This document shows positions 7,664 to 10,894 of a stretch of 10,894 bases of DNA, piece by piece. Position 1 is the first letter of the stretch. Every line of letters begins with the position of its first letter. Position numbers and translations under genes: made by a program. This stretch comes from Syntrophomonadaceae bacterium. Lineage in GTDB: Bacteria > Bacillota > Syntrophomonadia > Syntrophomonadales > Syntrophomonadaceae. The stretch spans positions 1-10,894 of the forward strand of contig DUSB01000082.1 of assembly GCA_012840625.1 (NCBI GenBank), written 5' to 3'. Below the pieces are notes generated by a model. That model was given only the letters and a program-made list of their open reading frames with translations. It was not told the DNA's origin and did no database searches.

Positions 7664-8414
7664 TTGGAAGATCAAGACGCTTTTTCAAAAGGGCTATAGT
7701 ATCCTTTAGATGAAAGCGTCGCTCCAGATGGTATTGTAAATATTGTTCTAAAAAACGCTCTACCTGCTTCTCCGCTTCCCGGGATACAGTCACCCGCTCC
7801 AGAGCCTTATAACGGTTCTGAATCATCAAGCGAATCAGAGCCAGACTTTCCCCACTCAAAGCAAACACCTTTTGTCCCCGGGCACACTGGCTGCATAAAA
7901 GCCCTCCTTCAGCAACACAGAATTGGTAAGGCCTGAGCTGTGTGCCTCCACATTTTACACACTGGTCAATAATAGGCTGGTAACCCAGATTGATCAGTAA
8001 ACGGATCTCGAAATAACGGATCCATACTGGATGAAAGGTATCTTCACTTAGTTTATCCAGAACATGACATAACGATGTATATAGATCTGGCATGGGCACC
8101 CTGTCCAGCAGACTTTTATCCAGGATTTCCATCATGTACATACACCATAAAGTACGCTGTAAGTCCTGCCGAGAATTGCCATAAAAAGAAAGTAACTTCC
8201 CCTGGGTGATCAAATCCAAACTTTTCCCTTTATGAAAGTAAAACTGCGATTGACAGAAGGGCTGTACACAGGCTCGCAGACTGCTTTGGGCTCGTTTTAC
8301 ACCCCTGGCAACCGCCGTAAGCTTGCCCTGCTTCTCGGTAAATAAGGTCACCAGAGCATCGGTTTCCTTTAAATCCCTGTTCTTAATTACCACTGCCCGA
8401 CTGCTGTAATACAT
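7638..8414 (-). CDS. recO: DNA repair protein RecO
   Basis: RecO helps load RecA on single-stranded DNA covered with SSB in the RecFOR recombinational repair pathway. The 258-residue protein has the N-terminal OB-fold region (about 1-80, starting MYYSSRAVVIKNRDLKETDA and including KGKLTAVARGVK-like sequence at 28-40), a helical middle part, and a zinc-ribbon with two Cys pairs, C152/C155 and C174/C177. I chose ATG 8414 because AGGTGG (8427-8422) lies 7 bases before it and the family N-terminus begins there. An upstream in-frame ATG at 8486 would add 24 unrelated residues overlapping the preceding gene. The gap to that gene is 16 bases. In Bacillus recO also lies between era and glyQ. Its 3' end carries promoter elements for glyQS. 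Confidence 0.96.
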   Translation of the reverse strand: MYYSSRAVVIKNRDLKETDALVTLFTEKQGKLTAVARGVKRAQSSLRACVQPFCQSQFYFHKGKSLDLITQGKLLSFYGNSRQDLQRTLWCMYMMEILDKSLLDRVPMPDLYTSLCHVLDKLSEDTFHPVWIRYFEIRLLINLGYQPIIDQCVKCGGTQLRPYQFCVAEGGLLCSQCARGQKVFALSGESLALIRLMIQNRYKALERVTVSREAEKQVERFLEQYLQYHLERRFHLKDTIALLKKRLDLPIDKPSGGC

Positions 8415-8430
8415 AGATGCTCCACCTATC

Positions 8431-8468
8431 TTAAAAAGTAAACCATGTTGACGGCTTAAACAACATGG
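8431..8468 (-). terminator. Hairpin with T-run at the end of the unknown gene (possible attenuator before recO)
   Basis: On the minus strand CCATGTTG (8468-8461) and CAACATGG (8450-8443) form a perfect 8-bp inverted repeat with a 10-base loop, followed at once by TTTACTTTTTAA (8442-8431), which ends in the stop codon. The form is that of a modest intrinsic terminator, but it lies in coding sequence and recO begins 16 bases after the stop, so partial termination or an mRNA-stabilising stem are both possible. Confidence 0.4.
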
Positions 8469-9351
8469 GAATGCTGATATTATCATTCACCCGCCGGGCT
8501 TCAATCCCCAGCTGGTTTTCTAACATGCGCAGGTATTCATCGGCCTCTTCCTCCGTAATAGTAGAAAAATCAAAGGCAACATAAATACATTCCATTCCTT
8601 CCAACCCCAGTTCCTGACAGCCTTCGATCAGCTGTTGCGGATGCTCGACAAAGACTCTATTAACGTAGGTATAAAAAAAGGATCCCTTCCTGGTGAGACG
8701 CAGACGGCTCTGAATTTCCAGCTCTTCAGTAGGTTTGTTCGTCTCCCCGTCAACTTTTTCCAGGCATCGGCGGGTTACTTTTTCTAGAGAGGAGGCTTCT
8801 TTAACCACACGCCAGCGGGGTACGGTAATTAAAATGCTGGAGGAGTTATTTTCTTCCAGCAGCTGCCGCAGCTGTTCAACCCGTATTCCATCTCGCATAT
8901 AGCCATGGGCAATATACCCCCTCCATACCGGAGCAATAATAATATCCGGTTCCAGACCGATGGTAGGTAGATGATGTCCACCATCAAAAATCACAATACG
9001 GTAGGCCTGCTGGCGAATATCTGCCAGTATGGAACTGCCTGTTTTGCCTGTATGCCAAGTATCAAGTCCAGAACACTCCACGATAACATTGGCACCGGAT
9101 TTTTTAAATGCATTGATTTCCTGGATATGGGTTCGCTCCCCATGAGGAATGACCGTCCATATTTTATAGGAATCAGCAGGCTTGGGTAAAGTTCTTAAGC
9201 CTGGATTGTAAACCACTTCTGGTTGAAGTCCTTTTACAGCCAGCTGTCCATAAATACCGTAAAGATACAGAGCAGGTTCCCGAAAATCTGGAATTATAAA
9301 TAAGCCAATAATAAGCAGTATTGCCAGCCCCGTCCAAAACAATTGTCTCAT
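8431..9351 (-). CDS. Membrane-anchored protein of unknown function between deoC and recO
   Basis: I do not recognise this 306-residue protein. Residues 4-20 (LFWTGLAILLIIGLFII) form one hydrophobic helix after a short start with Arg2; no clear signal peptidase site follows, so an N-terminal anchor with the main part outside the membrane is likely by the positive-inside rule. The rest is soluble and looks like an alternating alpha/beta domain: VIVECSGLDTWHTGKTGSS (89-107), IVIFDGGHHLPTIGLEPDII (119-138), ILITVPRWRVV (173-183), and a C-terminal part with IYVAFDFSTITEEEADEYL (256-274). GKTGSS does not fit a Walker A pattern, because no Gly or Ala lies five residues before GK. I chose ATG 9351 because AGGGG (9364-9360) lies 8 bases before it and only 4 bases separate it from the deoC stop; upstream starts lie inside deoC. 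Close spacing suggests co-expression with deoC and recO. Confidence 0.85.
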   Translation of the reverse strand: MRQLFWTGLAILLIIGLFIIPDFREPALYLYGIYGQLAVKGLQPEVVYNPGLRTLPKPADSYKIWTVIPHGERTHIQEINAFKKSGANVIVECSGLDTWHTGKTGSSILADIRQQAYRIVIFDGGHHLPTIGLEPDIIIAPVWRGYIAHGYMRDGIRVEQLRQLLEENNSSSILITVPRWRVVKEASSLEKVTRRCLEKVDGETNKPTEELEIQSRLRLTRKGSFFYTYVNRVFVEHPQQLIEGCQELGLEGMECIYVAFDFSTITEEEADEYLRMLENQLGIEARRVNDNISIPMLFKPSTWFTF

Positions 9352-9355
9352 CTGC

Positions 9356-10024
9356 TCATCCCCTATGCTGTGCTTCATACGCTTGAATAATCTGCTGTGA
9401 ACAACTGCATCCCAGGCGATCAGCCCCCGCTGCAATCAAGGTCAGAGCAAAAGAAAGATCTCGTATTCCCCCGGAAGCCTTTATTTTTAAAGGCGGAACG
9501 CGGTATCGGGCAATGGTTTGGATATCCTCCAGCGATACACCGCGGTGGGAAAACCCGGTAGATGTTTTTATATAATCAGCCCCACTATCATTTAACAGAC
9601 AGGTAAGCTGCTTTAACTCTTCGGTGCTGAGCAATGCTGTTTCCACAATGACTTTCAATATAAATGAATAATCCCGGCGCAAAGCAAGCAGCGCTTCGAT
9701 CTCATGCTTAATGACACTGTACTGTCTATCCTTCAGCGCTCCTATATTCATGACCATATCAATTTCCTCGGCACCGTCCTCCAATGCATGGACTGCCTGC
9801 TGTACTTTGTTAGCCACATTATCAGCTCCAAAGGGAAAAGCTATTACTGTACATACCTTTACCGGGCTATCCCGCAGGAGATGATAAGCCAGAGGGACTC
9901 GGTAGGGCTGTATACAAACGGCAGCCATCTCATGATAGGCTGCCTGCCTGCACAGTTTATAAATATCCTCTCTGCTGGCCTGAGGCCGCAAATCGGTATG
10001 ATCAAAATAGGAAGCAAAATGCAA
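9356..10024 (-). CDS. deoC: Deoxyribose-phosphate aldolase
   Basis: Class I aldolase that cleaves 2-deoxyribose 5-phosphate to glyceraldehyde 3-phosphate and acetaldehyde in deoxynucleoside breakdown. The 222-residue protein (family usually 210-260) has FDHTDLRP at 7-14, EEIDMVMNIGALK with Asp89, YIKTSTGF with the Schiff-base Lys153, and KASGGIRD with Lys182. I chose TTG 10024 because GGAGG (10036-10032) lies 7 bases before it and the family N-terminus aligns there; a GTG at 10039 lacks a site. An oddity is the C-terminal phosphate-binding loop, which reads GCSCS (205-209) where GTSSG or GASS is usual, so the second Ser is Cys208. The N-terminal motif also reads HTDLRP rather than the common HTLLKP. 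The gene follows era by 21 bases. In Bacillus the nucleoside gene cdd flanks era, so a salvage link near era is not unusual. Confidence 0.93.
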   Translation of the reverse strand: MHFASYFDHTDLRPQASREDIYKLCRQAAYHEMAAVCIQPYRVPLAYHLLRDSPVKVCTVIAFPFGADNVANKVQQAVHALEDGAEEIDMVMNIGALKDRQYSVIKHEIEALLALRRDYSFILKVIVETALLSTEELKQLTCLLNDSGADYIKTSTGFSHRGVSLEDIQTIARYRVPPLKIKASGGIRDLSFALTLIAAGADRLGCSCSQQIIQAYEAQHRG

Positions 10025-10045
10025 GGTTCTCCCTCCCACCTATGT

Positions 10046-10894
10046 TCAATGATATCCCAGCTGACTTAAATTTTTTTCATTATCCCGCCAGTTCTTGCGG
10101 ACTTTTACCCATAAATCAAGATAAACGGAAACACCCAGCAAGGCTTCAATATCTTTACGGCTTCTTTCACCAATTTGCTTTAACATCTGACCATTGCGAC
10201 CAATAATAATACCCTTTTGTGAATCACGTTCTGTATTAATCGTAGCACGAATATAGACTTTGTTTTCACTTTGTTGCTTAAACTCTTCCACCTCTACCGC
10301 GATGGAATGAGGTACTTCATCCCGGGTTAAAAGTAAAACCTTCTCACGAATGAGCTCTGCAACAATAAAGGATACGGGCTGGTCAGTTAAATGATCAGGT
10401 GGATAATACAGAGGCCCTTCCGGTAATTGCTCCAGGGTTTTTTTAATTAATAAATCCAGATTCGTTCCCGCAGTAGCTGAAATCGGAATACGTTCCTGAA
10501 ACTGCATCTGACTGATAAATGGACGCATGAAACGCTGTATCTCCTCTTCATCTACTAGGTCAATTTTATTTACCAATAAAAAGACCGGAACCTTTACATC
10601 CTTTAATTGATTGATAATATATTGCTCACCCGAACCAAAAGGCCTAGTTACATCAGTGATATAATAGATCAAGTCCACTTCTGTCAAACTGCGCGTGGAG
10701 ATATCCACCATGTATTCACCCAGCAGATGACGAGGTTTATGAATACCGGGAGTATCAACGTAAATGATCTGGCCTTCATCACAGGTGTAGATCCCCTGAA
10801 TGCGGGTTCGCGTAGTCTGGGGTTTATCTGAAACAATGGCTACCTTTTCACCAATCAAGGTATTTAATAAAGTGGACTTGCCTACATTAGGACG
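10046..10894 (-). CDS. era: GTPase Era, 3' part (start outside window)
   Basis: Era is a GTPase that binds the 3' end of 16S rRNA and assists 30S ribosome assembly. The frame is open to the window edge and gives 282 residues; about 10-15 N-terminal residues are missing. The fragment starts inside the G1 P-loop (RPNVGKST, 1-8), then shows G2 TTRTR (28-32), G3 DTPG (47-50), G4 NKID (109-112) and G5 SATAG (139-143). The C-terminal KH domain has the GIIIGRNGQMLKQIG stretch at 228-242, followed by VSVYLDLWVKVRKNW near the end. All GTPase motifs in view are intact. It ends 21 bases before deoC, in the same orientation, and probably shares its transcript. Confidence 0.98.
   Translation of the reverse strand, partial: RPNVGKSTLLNTLIGEKVAIVSDKPQTTRTRIQGIYTCDEGQIIYVDTPGIHKPRHLLGEYMVDISTRSLTEVDLIYYITDVTRPFGSGEQYIINQLKDVKVPVFLLVNKIDLVDEEEIQRFMRPFISQMQFQERIPISATAGTNLDLLIKKTLEQLPEGPLYYPPDHLTDQPVSFIVAELIREKVLLLTRDEVPHSIAVEVEEFKQQSENKVYIRATINTERDSQKGIIIGRNGQMLKQIGERSRKDIEALLGVSVYLDLWVKVRKNWRDNEKNLSQLGYH

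Noticed and set aside
8415..8486. Upstream start for recO adding 24 residues
   Set aside because: It overlaps the end of the preceding gene, has no ribosome site, and the RecO family begins at ATG 8414.
9352..9435. Longer starts for the membrane-anchored protein
   Set aside because: They lie in deoC coding sequence; ATG 9351 has AGGGG at proper spacing and begins directly before the membrane helix.
10025..10039. GTG start for deoC
   Set aside because: Its codons 2-3 form the GGAGG site that serves the TTG at 10024, and the family N-terminus aligns to the TTG.

Overview
The window reads as a Clostridia-type Firmicutes chromosome, possibly a syntrophic or thermophilic lineage near Syntrophomonadaceae; the genus is a guess. 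Evidence: strong AGGAGG-type ribosome binding sites, a glycine T-box leader, two-subunit glycyl-tRNA synthetase, and the gene order recO-glyQ-glyS-ccpN-yqfL, which is also found downstream of era in Bacillus. All nine genes lie on the minus strand, so transcription runs from right (10894) to left (1).

Right part (10894-7638): the 3' part of era (start cut by the window edge), then deoC (deoxyribose-phosphate aldolase), an unrecognised membrane-anchored protein of 306 residues, and recO (DNA repair). Gaps are 21, 4 and 16 bases, so these look like one transcription unit. A perfect 8-bp inverted repeat followed by a T-rich run overlaps the end of the unknown gene just before recO and may act as an attenuator.

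Middle part (7637-4384): a glycine-specific T-box leader of about 240 bases, with two candidate promoters overlapping the 3' end of recO, controls glyQ and glyS, which overlap by 8 bases. The specifier triplet is GGC.

Left part (4383-1): a CcpN-like HTH-CBS-CBS regulator, the pyruvate,phosphate dikinase regulatory protein (yqfL/PDRP) and pyruvate,phosphate dikinase (ppdK). The last two overlap by 8 bases. Together they form a PEP/pyruvate interconversion module with a probable transcriptional regulator, a post-translational switch and the target enzyme. A weak promoter may precede ccpN, but no terminator separates it from glyS, so T-box readthrough may also feed this module. The unit ends at a strong 14-bp intrinsic terminator (114-145). 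I see no gene or clear signal in bases 1-97.

I found no CRISPR array, insertion sequence, tRNA, rRNA or phage-like region. Most of the window is core housekeeping sequence. The least explained items are the membrane-anchored protein before recO, the hairpin at its end, and the joining of glycine-responsive and PEP/pyruvate genes on one strand.
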